This document shows, piece after piece, positions 46,787 to 55,291 of a stretch of 64,000 nt of DNA (position 1 is its first letter; the number at the start of each line of letters is the position of its first letter). The position numbers and the translations under genes are program-made. This DNA is from Sva-07 sp963793335 (GTDB lineage: Bacteria; Actinomycetota; Acidimicrobiia; Acidimicrobiales; Ilumatobacteraceae): positions 1 through 64,000 of the forward strand of contig CAWBZS010000009.1 of the NCBI GenBank assembly GCA_963793335.1, in the 5' to 3' direction. A model generated the notes under the pieces. That model was not told the DNA's origin and ran no database searches. It worked only from the letters and a program-made list of their open reading frames with translations.

Positions 46787-46821
46787 TTGAAATCGTGGCC
46801 ACTTGTATTATAGTTGTCTAC
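46787..46821 (+). promoter_or_regulatory. Strong aconitase promoter with possible GntR operator
   Basis: TTGAAA (46787-46792), a 16-base spacer and TATAGT (46809-46814) form a near-consensus promoter whose -10 ends seven bases before the ATG, so the message is probably leaderless. An imperfect AT-rich palindrome, ACTTGTATTATAGTTGT (46801-46817), covers the -10 box and would be a natural operator for the divergent GntR protein. This is the most AT-rich spot nearby. Confidence 0.6.
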
Positions 46822-49110
46822 ATGACTGATGCGACCCAGGACCCCAGCCAGAACGGCGCCACCACCCCCATCGAACTCGTCCAGGGCGTGTATGCCAGCT
46901 TGGCCGACCGCGTCGCTGCGGGCCGCGAGCGCCTCGGCCGGCCCCTGACGTTGACCGAGAAGATCCTGATCAACCACCTCGCCGATCCGACCGCCGAGTT
47001 CGAGCGCGGCGGCACCTACAACGACTTCCGTCCCGACCGCGTCGCCATGCAGGACGCCACCGCTCAGATGGCGCTGCTGCAGTTCATGACCGCAGGGCTC
47101 GACGAGGCAGCGGTGCCGTCCACGGTGCACTGCGACCACCTGATCCAGGCCAAGGTCGGCGCCAACATCGACCTCGGCGTGGCCATCGACACCAACAAGG
47201 AGGTCTACGACTTCCTGCGATCGGTGTCGGCCAAGTACGGCATCGGCTTCTGGGGCCCGGGCTCCGGCATCATCCACCAGGTCGTGCTCGAGAACTATGC
47301 GTTCCCGGGCGGCATGATGATCGGCACTGACAGCCACACCCCCAACGCTGGCGGGCTCGGCATGATCGCCATCGGTGTGGGCGGCGCCGACGCCGTCGAC
47401 GTGATGACCGGCTTTCCGTTCAACGTGCGCTGGCCGAAGGTCATCGGCGTCGAACTCACCGGCACCCTCAGCGGCTGGTCGAGCCCGAAGGACGTCATCC
47501 TCGAAGTCGCCCGCGTGCTCAGCGTCGAAGGCGGGACCGGCGCGATCGTCGAGTACTTCGGTCCGGGTGCCGACTCGATCTCGGCGACCGGCAAGGCCAC
47601 CATCTGCAACATGGGCGCCGAGATCGGCGCCACCACCTCCCACTTCCCCTACGACCACAACATGGCGATGTACCTCAAGGCCACCGGCCGCGAAGCGATT
47701 GCGGACGCTGCCGACAAAGTCGCCGACGACCTCCGCGCCGACGACGGCGCCGTGTACGACCAGGTGATCAAGATCGACCTCGACAACTTGAAGCCGTTGA
47801 TCAACGGCCCCCACTCCCCCGACCGCGCCCACAAGGTCGGCACTGCGGGCGTCGGTGCTGCCGCCCGGGAGAACGACTGGCCGCTCGAGCCGTCGGCGTG
47901 CCTGATCGGCTCGTGCACCAACTCCTCGTACGAGGACATCACCCGAGTGGCATCGATCGCTCGCCAAGCGGCAGCGGCTGGCCTGACCGCCAAGTGCGAG
48001 CTGCTGATCACCCCCGGTTCCGAGCAGGTGCGTGCGACCATCGAGCGCGACGGGCTCCTCGCCGACCTCGAGGCGATCGGCGCCACCGTGCTCGCCAACG
48101 CATGTGGTCCCTGCATCGGCCAATGGTCGCGTCCGGCGTCGGTCACGGGTCAGCCGAACACGATCGTCAACTCGTTCAACCGCAACTTCCCCAAGCGCAA
48201 CGACGGCTCACCGAAGACGCTCAGCTTCGTCACGTCGCCCGACACCGTCCTGGCCATTGCGCTGGCCGGGCGTCTCGATTTCGACCCGACGGTCGACACG
48301 ATCACTGCCCCCGACGGCACCGAGATCACCCTGGCCGAGCCGATCGGCGAAGTGCTCCCCGATGGCGGCTACGACCCTGGCGAGAACACCTACACCGCTC
48401 CCCCTGTGGACGGCTCGAACGTCGAAGTCGCCGTCTCGCCCACGTCGGATCGCCTGCAGCTCCTGGCGCCGTTCCTCGCCTGGGACGGCAAGGACTACGA
48501 GGGCCTCCCGGTGCTGATGAAGGCGCAGGGCAAGTGCACCACCGACCACATCTCGGCGGCCGGCCCGTGGCTCAAGTTCCGCGGTCACCTCGAGAACATC
48601 TCGGGCAACCTCTTCGCCGGGGCGATCAATGCCTTCACTGGGGAGGCGGGCACCGGCAAGGACATCACCGACGGCGAGACCCGCCCGTACCCCGAAATCG
48701 CAATGCGCTACCACGAGGCCGGCATCAACTGGGTGGCGGTCGGCGACCGCAACTACGGCGAGGGTTCGTCGCGTGAACACGCAGCGATGGAGCCCCGATT
48801 CCGCGGTGGTCTCGTCATCCTGGTCCGCTCGTTCGCCCGCATCCACGAGACCAACGCGAAGAAGCAAGGTCTGCTGCCGCTGACGTTCGCCGACCCGGAC
48901 ACCTACGACCTGATCGAGGAGGACGACCGCATCAACGTGAGCGGTCTGCCTCCGGTCCCTGGCGAGAACGTCCAGTGTCAGATCGTCAAGCCCGACGGCA
49001 CCACGATCGACTTCGAGGCCGTACACACCTTCAGCCCCGAACAGGTCGAGTGGTTCAAGGCGGGCAGCGCGCTCAACATCGTCCGCCAGAAGGTCGCCGC
49101 CGGAGGCTGA
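46822..49110 (+). CDS. acn: Aconitate hydratase, mitochondrial type
   Basis: The 762-residue TCA-cycle enzyme interconverts citrate and isocitrate. Its length and motifs (TVHCDHLIQAKVGA, MIGTDSHTPNAGGLGMIA, GPGADSISATGKATICNMGA, IGSCTNSSYEDI, ANACGPCIGQW, and YGEGSSREHAAMEPR) match mitochondrial-type aconitase and not the roughly 900-residue bacterial AcnA of most actinobacteria. The 4Fe-4S ligands are the Cys in GSCTNSS and the two in CGPC. Control by the divergent GntR regulator is likely. A terminator hairpin follows. Confidence 0.93.
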   Translation: MTDATQDPSQNGATTPIELVQGVYASLADRVAAGRERLGRPLTLTEKILINHLADPTAEFERGGTYNDFRPDRVAMQDATAQMALLQFMTAGLDEAAVPSTVHCDHLIQAKVGANIDLGVAIDTNKEVYDFLRSVSAKYGIGFWGPGSGIIHQVVLENYAFPGGMMIGTDSHTPNAGGLGMIAIGVGGADAVDVMTGFPFNVRWPKVIGVELTGTLSGWSSPKDVILEVARVLSVEGGTGAIVEYFGPGADSISATGKATICNMGAEIGATTSHFPYDHNMAMYLKATGREAIADAADKVADDLRADDGAVYDQVIKIDLDNLKPLINGPHSPDRAHKVGTAGVGAAARENDWPLEPSACLIGSCTNSSYEDITRVASIARQAAAAGLTAKCELLITPGSEQVRATIERDGLLADLEAIGATVLANACGPCIGQWSRPASVTGQPNTIVNSFNRNFPKRNDGSPKTLSFVTSPDTVLAIALAGRLDFDPTVDTITAPDGTEITLAEPIGEVLPDGGYDPGENTYTAPPVDGSNVEVAVSPTSDRLQLLAPFLAWDGKDYEGLPVLMKAQGKCTTDHISAAGPWLKFRGHLENISGNLFAGAINAFTGEAGTGKDITDGETRPYPEIAMRYHEAGINWVAVGDRNYGEGSSREHAAMEPRFRGGLVILVRSFARIHETNAKKQGLLPLTFADPDTYDLIEEDDRINVSGLPPVPGENVQCQIVKPDGTTIDFEAVHTFSPEQVEWFKAGSALNIVRQKVAAGG

Positions 49111-49111
49111 A

Positions 49112-49144
49112 CGGGACATCACGGGTCTGACCCGTGTCATCCCG
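49112..49144 (+). terminator. Hairpin after aconitase
   Basis: The structure is CGGGA, a 3x3 internal loop, CACGGGT, loop CTG, ACCCGTG, internal loop and TCCCG. The core ACGGGTCNGACCCGT is the same as in the hairpin after the helicase gene at 61815-61843, so it may be a recurrent terminator type in this genome. The downstream nitroreductase has its -10 at 49146-49151, directly after it. Confidence 0.7.
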
Positions 49145-49157
49145 ATACGTTCCTCGC

Positions 49158-49811
49158 ATGGAGATACGAGAGGCGATTCGCACCAACGGCACGGTCAGGA
49201 GCTTCACGGACCAGCCGGTCGACGACGCAACGATCGCCAGCATCCTCGACGATGCTCGGTTCGCCCCATCGGGCGGCAATCGTCAGCCGTGGCAGGTCGC
49301 CGTCGTCGACGACCGGCCACTACGACACGAGCTGGCGACACTGATGCAACCGGTCTGGGACGAGTACATGGAGACCGCGGCCGCGGGCGGCAACCCGTTC
49401 AACGTCGTCGACTACGTGAAGCCCGACACCATCACGCCGAACAAGGCCAACGCCCTGCTCGAGAGCATCGAGTCGATTCCGGTGGTCCTCGCCGTCGCCG
49501 CCGATCTGTCGAAGCTGGCCATGATGGACGCCGAACTCGACCGGGCGCCCGTCACCGGCGGCGCCTCGGTCTACCCGTTCTGCTGGAGCCTGATGCTGTC
49601 GGCGCGGGCCCACGGTCTCGGCGGCGTGATGACCACGTTCCTCAGCCGCGCCGAGCCAGCAGCGGCCCCGGCGCTCGGCCTGCCCGACCACCATGCGCTG
49701 GTGACCACGATCTTTCTCGGCCACCCGGTCCACCAGCCGACCAAGCTCAAGCGCGATCCGGTCGAGGCGTTCACGACGCGCAACCGGTTCGACGGTCCGC
49801 CCTTCCCCTGA
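49158..49811 (+). CDS. Nitroreductase family flavoprotein
   Basis: The 217-residue protein shows the nitroreductase pattern: IREAIRTNGTVRSFTDQPVD with FMN-binding Arg/Ser, ARFAPSGGNRQPWQVAV, GGASVYPFCWSLMLSARAHG and the C-terminal FLGHPVHQPTKLKR. It resembles the bluB/nitroreductase-like branch with unknown electron acceptor. TACGTT (49146-49151) six bases before the ATG supports the start at 49158. It is convergent with trpA across a long hairpin and is not part of the trp unit. Confidence 0.87.
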   Translation: MEIREAIRTNGTVRSFTDQPVDDATIASILDDARFAPSGGNRQPWQVAVVDDRPLRHELATLMQPVWDEYMETAAAGGNPFNVVDYVKPDTITPNKANALLESIESIPVVLAVAADLSKLAMMDAELDRAPVTGGASVYPFCWSLMLSARAHGLGGVMTTFLSRAEPAAAPALGLPDHHALVTTIFLGHPVHQPTKLKRDPVEAFTTRNRFDGPPFP

Positions 49812-49846
49812 CGCGGCTCACCCTCCCGACGCGACTCACCCACCCG

Positions 49847-49891
49847 AGCGATGAGTGTTCGCGCGACCCGTTCGCGCGAAGACTCATCGCT
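49847..49891. terminator. 20-bp hairpin between convergent genes
   Basis: Bases 49847-49866 pair with 49872-49891 with a single mismatch around a five-base loop (CCCGT). It lies between the stop of the nitroreductase and the stop of trpA, consistent with a two-way terminator. There is no T tract. Confidence 0.75.
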
Positions 49892-49935
49892 TCGGAGATG
49901 GCGCGTGGGGGCGGACCTTGGTCGCTGCGCCGGGC

Positions 49936-50727
49936 TCACTCGGCGTCGATGGCGGCGCGCACCTCGGCGACGTAGTCACCAACGGCGTCGGGGCCGCTGT
50001 CCATGAGGCGCCGTACGACACTGGCCCCCTGGATCACGCCGTCGGCGACTCGCGTCGCCTCGTAGGCCTGCGCCGCGTTCGAGACGCCGACACCGACCAA
50101 CACCGGCGTGTCGGTGATGCCCTTCAACCGTGCCGCCAGCGCCGTGGCCGTCTCGGCCAGCGACGCCCGCTCACCGGTGACTCCCAACAGCCCGACCGAG
50201 TAGACGAACCCACGGCACCGCGCCGCGACTCGGGGCAGCCGCTCGTCGGGTGCAGTCGGTGCCGCCAACATGATCGTCTCGATGCCTGCGGCGTCGGCGG
50301 CATCACACCATGGGCCGGATTCCTCCAGTGGCAGGTCCGGCAGGATCGCCGCGCTGATGCCGGCCCGCTGCAGCTGCGACGCGAAGCGCGTCGGGCCCGG
50401 GTGGTGCACCAGGTTGTAGTAGGTCATCACGGCGAGCGGGATGTCGACATCGAGCGACGGCACCTCGTCGAGGATCGACGTCGGTGTCACGCCGCGCTCC
50501 AGCGCGGCTTGGGATGCCTGCTGAATCACGGGGCCGTCCATGACCGGATCGGAGAACGGGATGCCGATTTCGACCGCGTCGGCGCCGTTCGCCGCGCACG
50601 CCCGAATCGCTGCCTGCCAGCCCGGGTAGCCACCGGTGATGTACGGCACGAGCAGCTTGCGGCCGGCGTCGCGCTTTGCCCTGAACTCGGTTTCCAGCCG
50701 ACCGTGGTCGGTGTCGATCACCGTCAC
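49936..50727 (-). CDS. trpA: Tryptophan synthase alpha subunit
   Basis: The 263-residue protein cleaves indole-3-glycerol phosphate. Motifs are LLVPYITGGYPG, VEIGIPFSDPVMDGPVIQQA with the catalytic Glu, AILPDLPLEES with the catalytic Asp, and the phosphate-binding VGVGVSNAAQA. The GTG start at 50727 overlaps the trpB stop by four bases. It is the last gene of trpFBA. Confidence 0.95.
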   Translation of the reverse strand: MTVIDTDHGRLETEFRAKRDAGRKLLVPYITGGYPGWQAAIRACAANGADAVEIGIPFSDPVMDGPVIQQASQAALERGVTPTSILDEVPSLDVDIPLAVMTYYNLVHHPGPTRFASQLQRAGISAAILPDLPLEESGPWCDAADAAGIETIMLAAPTAPDERLPRVAARCRGFVYSVGLLGVTGERASLAETATALAARLKGITDTPVLVGVGVSNAAQAYEATRVADGVIQGASVVRRLMDSGPDAVGDYVAEVRAAIDAE

Positions 50728-51962
50728 AGGCGATCCGCCAGGATGTCCATCATCTGATCGACGTCCTTGTCGCCGCGACCGGACAGGTTCATCAGCACCG
50801 TCTGGCCCTGCATGTTCGGTGCTTCTCGCGAGATCCACGCAACGGCGTGGGCACACTCGAGCGCTGGGATGATGCCCTCGGTCTGCGAAAGCAACTGGAA
50901 GCCCTCGATCACCTCGTCGTCGGTGACCGACGGATATTCGGCCCGGCCGATCGACGCGAGGTAGGAGTGCTCGGGCCCGACTCCCGGGTAGTCCAATCCG
51001 GCAGAGATCGACAGCGCCTCTTCGACCTGACCGACCTCGTCCTGCATCAGGTTGCTGCGCATGCCATGGACCACGCCGGGTGTTCCGCGACCGATTGCGG
51101 CGCCACCCGCCGGCTCGACGCCGATGAGGCGGGTACCCGGCTCGTCGACGAAGCCACTGAAGATCCCCATCGCGTTGGAACCGCCACCCACGCAGGCGAC
51201 GACGACATCGGGCAGTGCACCGGTCATCTCGCCGATCTGGCGGTGCGCCTCGTCACCGATCACCGACTGGAACTGGCGCACCATGTACGGGTACGGGTGC
51301 GGCCCGACGACCGAACCCAGGCAGAAGTACGTGTCGGTGACGTTGGCAACCCAGTGCCGCATCGCCTCGTTGACCGCATCCTTGAGCGTGCGACTGCCCG
51401 ACTCGACGGAATGCACCTCGGCCCCGAGCAGCTTCATGCGGAACACATTCAGTTGTTGGCGCCCGACGTCGACGGCCCCCATGTACACGGTGCACTCGAG
51501 GCCCAACAGAGCCGCTGCCGTCGCGGAGGCGACGCCGTGCTGGCCAGCACCGGTGTCGGCGACGATCCGCTTCTTGCCCATCCGCTTCGCGAGCAGCGCC
51601 TGGCCGATGACGTTGTTGATCTTGTGTGATCCCGTGTGGTTGAGATCCTCGCGCTTGAGAATCAACCGGATGCCGAGTTGCCGACCGAGATTGTGGCACT
51701 CGGTCATGATCGACGGACGACCTGAGTACTCGCTGTGCACCCGGGTCAGCTCGGCGCGGAACTCCGGGTCGGCCCAGGCATCGTCGAAGGCCGCTTCGAG
51801 CTCCTGGCAAGCGGGCACCAGCGTCTCGGGCACGAACCTTCCACCGAACTCGCCGAACCTTCCGGTGGTGTCGGGCGGCGCAGACAACGTCGGCTCCGCT
51901 CGGCGTTCTGGCGCGGCGCGCCCTGCGATGTGTTGTTCCGTGTGGTGTTCGGTGGTGGTCAT
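50724..51962 (-). CDS. trpB: Tryptophan synthase beta subunit
   Basis: The 412-residue PLP enzyme condenses indole with serine. GRFGEFGGRFVPETL is the conserved start of the core, the PLP lysine is in LNHTGSHKINN, ADTGAGQHGVA is the substrate loop and VGGGSNAMG binds the cofactor phosphate. The ATG at 51962 overlaps the trpF stop by four bases and trpA overlaps at the other end, so all three are translationally coupled. Confidence 0.97.
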   Translation of the reverse strand: MTTTEHHTEQHIAGRAAPERRAEPTLSAPPDTTGRFGEFGGRFVPETLVPACQELEAAFDDAWADPEFRAELTRVHSEYSGRPSIMTECHNLGRQLGIRLILKREDLNHTGSHKINNVIGQALLAKRMGKKRIVADTGAGQHGVASATAAALLGLECTVYMGAVDVGRQQLNVFRMKLLGAEVHSVESGSRTLKDAVNEAMRHWVANVTDTYFCLGSVVGPHPYPYMVRQFQSVIGDEAHRQIGEMTGALPDVVVACVGGGSNAMGIFSGFVDEPGTRLIGVEPAGGAAIGRGTPGVVHGMRSNLMQDEVGQVEEALSISAGLDYPGVGPEHSYLASIGRAEYPSVTDDEVIEGFQLLSQTEGIIPALECAHAVAWISREAPNMQGQTVLMNLSGRGDKDVDQMMDILADRL

Positions 51963-52615
51963 TCGAAGTCCCAGTCGTAGGGGAGGTCGTCGTCGCCGAT
52001 GTACGGCTCGGACGCATGGGCACGTGCGTTCTCGATGAAGCGCTTCACGAGCAGGGCGTCTTTCCGGCCGGGTGACTTCTCGACGCCGGTGGCGACGTCG
52101 ACGCCCCACGGTTGCACCTCGGCAATCGCCGCGCCGACGTTCTCCGGTGTGAGGCCACCAGCGAGAATGAGCTTCATCGAGTCGGGGGCGTCGCCGGCAA
52201 GCGACCAGTCGAACACTTTGCCGGAGCCAGGCTCGGGTCCGTCGATCATGATCATGTCCGTGCCGTAGCGATCAGCGTTCGGGAGATTCGCATCGCTGGC
52301 ACCGAACGCCTTGATCACCCACCGGAACGATTCGGCGACCTGCCGGGTGTCGGCGGCGGTCTCCCGACCGTGGAGTTGGACGGCTTTGACTCCTGCGTTG
52401 TTCGCAACCTCGATCACACGAGCAGGGTGCTCGTTGCGAAAGATGCCGACCGTCAGGATCTCGGCGGGGAGGCGACGAGTGATGTCATAGGCCACCTGAG
52501 CTGCGATCTGACGGGTCGACCCGCTCACGAAGTTGAACCCGACGGCATCGGCGCCCATCGCCACCGAGAGCAGCGCGTCGTCTTCGTTGGTGATCCCGCA
52601 GATCTTGACGAACAT
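51959..52615 (-). CDS. trpF: Phosphoribosylanthranilate isomerase
   Basis: The 218-residue TIM-barrel enzyme performs the third committed step of tryptophan synthesis. Motifs are MFVKICGITNEDDA with the catalytic Cys, GFNFVSGSTRQI, VKAVQLHGRE, the acid Asp in MIMIDGPEPGSGK, and the phosphate loop LAGGLTPENV. A separate TrpF means the high-GC relatives' PriA-only arrangement does not apply here. TAGGAT (52629-52624) lies eight bases before the ATG, marking the operon promoter. Confidence 0.93.
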   Translation of the reverse strand: MFVKICGITNEDDALLSVAMGADAVGFNFVSGSTRQIAAQVAYDITRRLPAEILTVGIFRNEHPARVIEVANNAGVKAVQLHGRETAADTRQVAESFRWVIKAFGASDANLPNADRYGTDMIMIDGPEPGSGKVFDWSLAGDAPDSMKLILAGGLTPENVGAAIAEVQPWGVDVATGVEKSPGRKDALLVKRFIENARAHASEPYIGDDDLPYDWDFE

Positions 52616-52623
52616 CGGAGCCG

Positions 52624-52715
52624 ATCCTACGACCTGCCGGGCAGCTGTGCGCGGTCCTCGTCGAAGCCGCCGGCACTCGGCGATTGCAGTTCGACGCCTG
52701 ATCAGCGCCTAACGT
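52624..52715. promoter_or_regulatory. Divergent promoter region of trpFBA and ppk2
   Basis: Minus-strand TAGGAT (52629-52624) is eight bases from the trpF ATG, and plus-strand TAACGT (52710-52715) is nine bases from the ppk2 ATG. The 109-base gap contains no obvious attenuator or leader peptide, so tryptophan attenuation is not indicated. Confidence 0.5.
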
Positions 52716-52724
52716 CAGAGGTGC

Positions 52725-53486
52725 ATGGGACGCCTCGACGACATCGACCTCTCAGACCGCCTCGGAAGCGACGAATACGAAAAGCGCCTTGCTGCCGCGC
52801 AACAGCACTTCGTCGAGCTTCGTTTGAAGCTCGGTGGGCAGATCGGTGACGGTGAACCAGGGCCAGGATTGCTCGTGGTGATGGAAGGAGCCGACGCCGG
52901 CGGCAAGGGTGGCGCAACGCGACGCATCGTCGAGCGTCTCGACCCCCGACACTTCAGCGTGTACTCCTACGCCAAGCCGGACGATCGGGAGAAGCGCCAC
53001 CACTTCCTGTGGCGCTTCTGGACCAAGGTGCCCGGCCTCGGCGGCATGTGCGTGTTCGATCGCAGCTGGTACGGCCGGCTGCTGGTCGAGCGAGTGGAGA
53101 AGTTCGCCACCATCGAACAGTGGACCCGCGCCTACAACGAGATCGTCGAGTTCGAACGCAGCCTGGTGCTCGAGGGCGTGATCCTCGTCAAGTTCTACCT
53201 CCACGTGAGCGCCGATGAGCAGCTCCGACGATTCGAATCCCGCAAGGACGATCCGCTGCGGAAGTGGAAACTCAACGAGGAGGACTGGCGCAACCGGGAC
53301 AAGTGGGATCAGTACATCGAGGCCGCCGAGGACATGTTCGAGCGAACCGACCACCAGTTGGCACCCTGGGACATCGTGTCGGGCGAGAACAAGAAGTGGG
53401 CTCGTGTCACGGTGCTCGAGACGCTCAATCAGCGCATCGAAGACGGCATCGCCCGCTGGGAGATGCTGAACACGCCCACCGGTTGA
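52725..53486 (+). CDS. ppk2: Polyphosphate kinase 2 family protein
   Basis: The 253-residue kinase transfers phosphate between polyphosphate and nucleotides. Walker A is EGADAGGKGGATRRI, the lid region contains SYAKPDDREKRHHFLWRFW, and Walker B is VFDRSWYGRLLVERVE. The length and the single kinase domain match one-domain PPK2 enzymes. Whether it acts on GDP, ADP or AMP cannot be told. TAACGT lies nine bases before the ATG. It stands alone, divergent from trpF and convergent with the GAP-family gene. Confidence 0.93.
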   Translation: MGRLDDIDLSDRLGSDEYEKRLAAAQQHFVELRLKLGGQIGDGEPGPGLLVVMEGADAGGKGGATRRIVERLDPRHFSVYSYAKPDDREKRHHFLWRFWTKVPGLGGMCVFDRSWYGRLLVERVEKFATIEQWTRAYNEIVEFERSLVLEGVILVKFYLHVSADEQLRRFESRKDDPLRKWKLNEEDWRNRDKWDQYIEAAEDMFERTDHQLAPWDIVSGENKKWARVTVLETLNQRIEDGIARWEMLNTPTG

Positions 53487-53519
53487 CGCCCCAATCGCCC
53501 GAGACGTCGATCGGAGGCG

Positions 53520-54194
53520 TCAGAACAGGCGGAGCACGCCGTCGATCACGAGCCCGACGCCGAGCACGATCGCGAGCCAGACCCTCAGCAGCGACGAGTT
53601 GGTCCGCAGCCACGACTCGCTTCGGCCGATGAGCGCGGTGGCACGACTCCCGCCGACCACCACGACGCCGACCGGCACCGACACGAGGATGGTCGCAACT
53701 GCGACATAGCCGACGACCAGTGTCAGGTCCTCCACGATGCCGAGATCGGCGGCGCTGACTGCGGCCATCGCCAGGAAGGCGAGGACGAGCCGCTTCGGGC
53801 CACCGAAGCCGAGGAGCCCTCCGATCGACACTGCGGCGCCGGGTCGAACGTGGCTCAGCCTCGCCAGCATGACCCCTTCGCGGCCGCTCCCCGTCCCGGG
53901 AGGTCGCGGGTTCCGACGCTCCCGCACACCGGCGGCCACCAGTGCGATGCCGAGCAGCAGGGCGAGCAGCGCCTCCAGGGTCTCGTGAGCATCGAGGCGT
54001 GCGACCGCAGCCTGCCCGAGCAGCAAGCCCAACACGGCGGCAAGGGCCGTCCCGATGACGAACCCGGTCAGGAACGCGATGCTGTTCGTGCGTTGACGTT
54101 CGCTTCGGATCACGACGAGCGTGGCTGCGAGCACGAGCGGGCTGGCCGCGGCGACGAGCGCGTAGAAGACGACGCTGACAGCGGCGGAGATCAC
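53520..54194 (-). CDS. GAP (Sap/LysE-like) family membrane protein
   Basis: The 224-residue protein has six hydrophobic segments, starting with VVFYALVAAASPLVLAATLV and RQRTNSIAFLTGFVIGTALA, as in the GAP/Sap family implicated in moving lipids or peptidoglycolipids across the mycobacterial envelope. The role here is unknown. The GTG at 54194 is chosen because it starts right before the first membrane helix; no clear -10 box lies near it. It is divergent from the DMT-type transporter. Confidence 0.75.
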   Translation of the reverse strand: MISAAVSVVFYALVAAASPLVLAATLVVIRSERQRTNSIAFLTGFVIGTALAAVLGLLLGQAAVARLDAHETLEALLALLLGIALVAAGVRERRNPRPPGTGSGREGVMLARLSHVRPGAAVSIGGLLGFGGPKRLVLAFLAMAAVSAADLGIVEDLTLVVGYVAVATILVSVPVGVVVVGGSRATALIGRSESWLRTNSSLLRVWLAIVLGVGLVIDGVLRLF

Positions 54195-54278
54195 CCGAGA
54201 CAACGCCGGATGAGATCGATGGCGACAGTCAGTCGCTGCGTCGCTCGGAGCACTCGGCCGAACGTATCGCACCCACCT

Positions 54279-54326
54279 GGACACCACACGGACACCACGA
54301 GAGCAATCGGTGACAGCAATCGGTGA
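54279..54326. repeat. Two short tandem repeats upstream of the transporter gene
   Basis: GGACACCAC occurs at 54279 and 54290 (11-base spacing, one helical turn). AGCAATCGGTGA occurs at 54302 and 54315 (13-base spacing). They lie about 60-110 bases before the -10 box (TAGGGT, 54383-54388) of the DMT-type gene and could be regulator-binding sites. Confidence 0.6.
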
Positions 54327-54396
54327 ACGACGCCCATCGCGTCGAAACGAACAGTACCGCTCCCCCCCCGGGCGCTGCGGCGTAGGGTGACCTCGC

Positions 54397-55278
54397 GTGG
54401 CAGCAACTCTGGCCCTGGCGGCGGCATTCCTGTTCGCGTTGGCGGCGACACTCCAGCAGAAGGGCGCCCTCGACCTGCCGAGGGTGTCGCTCGCCGAACC
54501 GTCGTCGCTACTCAAACTTCTCGGAGAGACCATGTGGCTGCTCGGCACGGCCGCCATGCTCGTCGGCTACGTGGTGCAAGCCGCTGCGCTCGACCGGGGA
54601 CAGGTGTCGATCGTCCAGCCGCTCCTCGTCACCACCGTCGTCTTCGCGCTGCCGCTCGGCTACTACCTCACCGGGCAACACGTCGGCAAGAAGGAGATCA
54701 TCGGGGCGTTCGTGATCATCGTCGGCCTTGCGCTGTTCACCGTCTTCGGACAGCCGGCCGAGGGCAATGGCAACGCTCCCGGCATCGACTGGCTGATCGT
54801 GATCGCGCTCGCCGCCATCGTGTCGGGAGCGATGCTCAGCTTCGCCGGTCGAGGTGGGCTGTCGATGAAGGCTGCGCTCTACGGCTCCGCCGCAGGCGTG
54901 CTGTTCGGGTTGTCGGCGTCGCTGGCCAAGCCGACGCTCGGCTATCTGGACGACGGCGTCGACGAGATGCTCTCGCACTGGGAGCCGTATGTGCTCGCCG
55001 TCGTCGGCATCCTCGGATTCGTCCTCCAGCAGATCTCGCTCGGCACCGGTCGCCTCGCCCCGTCGGTCGCAACGGTGTCGACGGTCAACCCGTTCGTCTC
55101 GATCATGATCGGCACGTTCCTGCTCGATGAGCGCCTGAGCCGGCCCGCGTGGCACGTCGCCGCGGCGATCATCGGGCTCGTCCTCGCGCTCGGCGGCGCC
55201 GTGGTGATCTCACTGAGCACCGAAGGTGCGAAGGAGTCCGACCGCTCGCCGGAGCCGGCGCCGGTCCCGGTCGCCTGA
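54397..55278 (+). CDS. DMT-type (EamA-like) transporter
   Basis: The 293-residue membrane protein has nine or ten helices arranged as two repeats: ATLQQKGALDLPRVS between helices 1 and 2, then QVSIVQPLLVTTVVFALPLG and, in the second half, GRLAPSVATVSTVNPFVSIM, the matching segment of the other repeat. It belongs to the drug/metabolite transporter superfamily, with substrate unknown. TAGGGT eight bases before the GTG at 54397 supports the start. It is convergent with trpC with only 13 bases between stops. Confidence 0.85.
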   Translation: MAATLALAAAFLFALAATLQQKGALDLPRVSLAEPSSLLKLLGETMWLLGTAAMLVGYVVQAAALDRGQVSIVQPLLVTTVVFALPLGYYLTGQHVGKKEIIGAFVIIVGLALFTVFGQPAEGNGNAPGIDWLIVIALAAIVSGAMLSFAGRGGLSMKAALYGSAAGVLFGLSASLAKPTLGYLDDGVDEMLSHWEPYVLAVVGILGFVLQQISLGTGRLAPSVATVSTVNPFVSIMIGTFLLDERLSRPAWHVAAAIIGLVLALGGAVVISLSTEGAKESDRSPEPAPVPVA

Positions 55279-55291
55279 GCAGCCCGAGCGC

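Noticed and set aside
46015..48123. A 702-codon minus-strand frame extending the GntR gene into the aconitase gene
   Set aside because: Only the part from 46740 down matches GntR; the upstream half is antisense to aconitase.
52616..52724. Tryptophan attenuator before trpFBA
   Set aside because: The gap has no Trp-rich leader peptide or terminator/antiterminator pair, and the -10 box sits eight bases from the trpF start.
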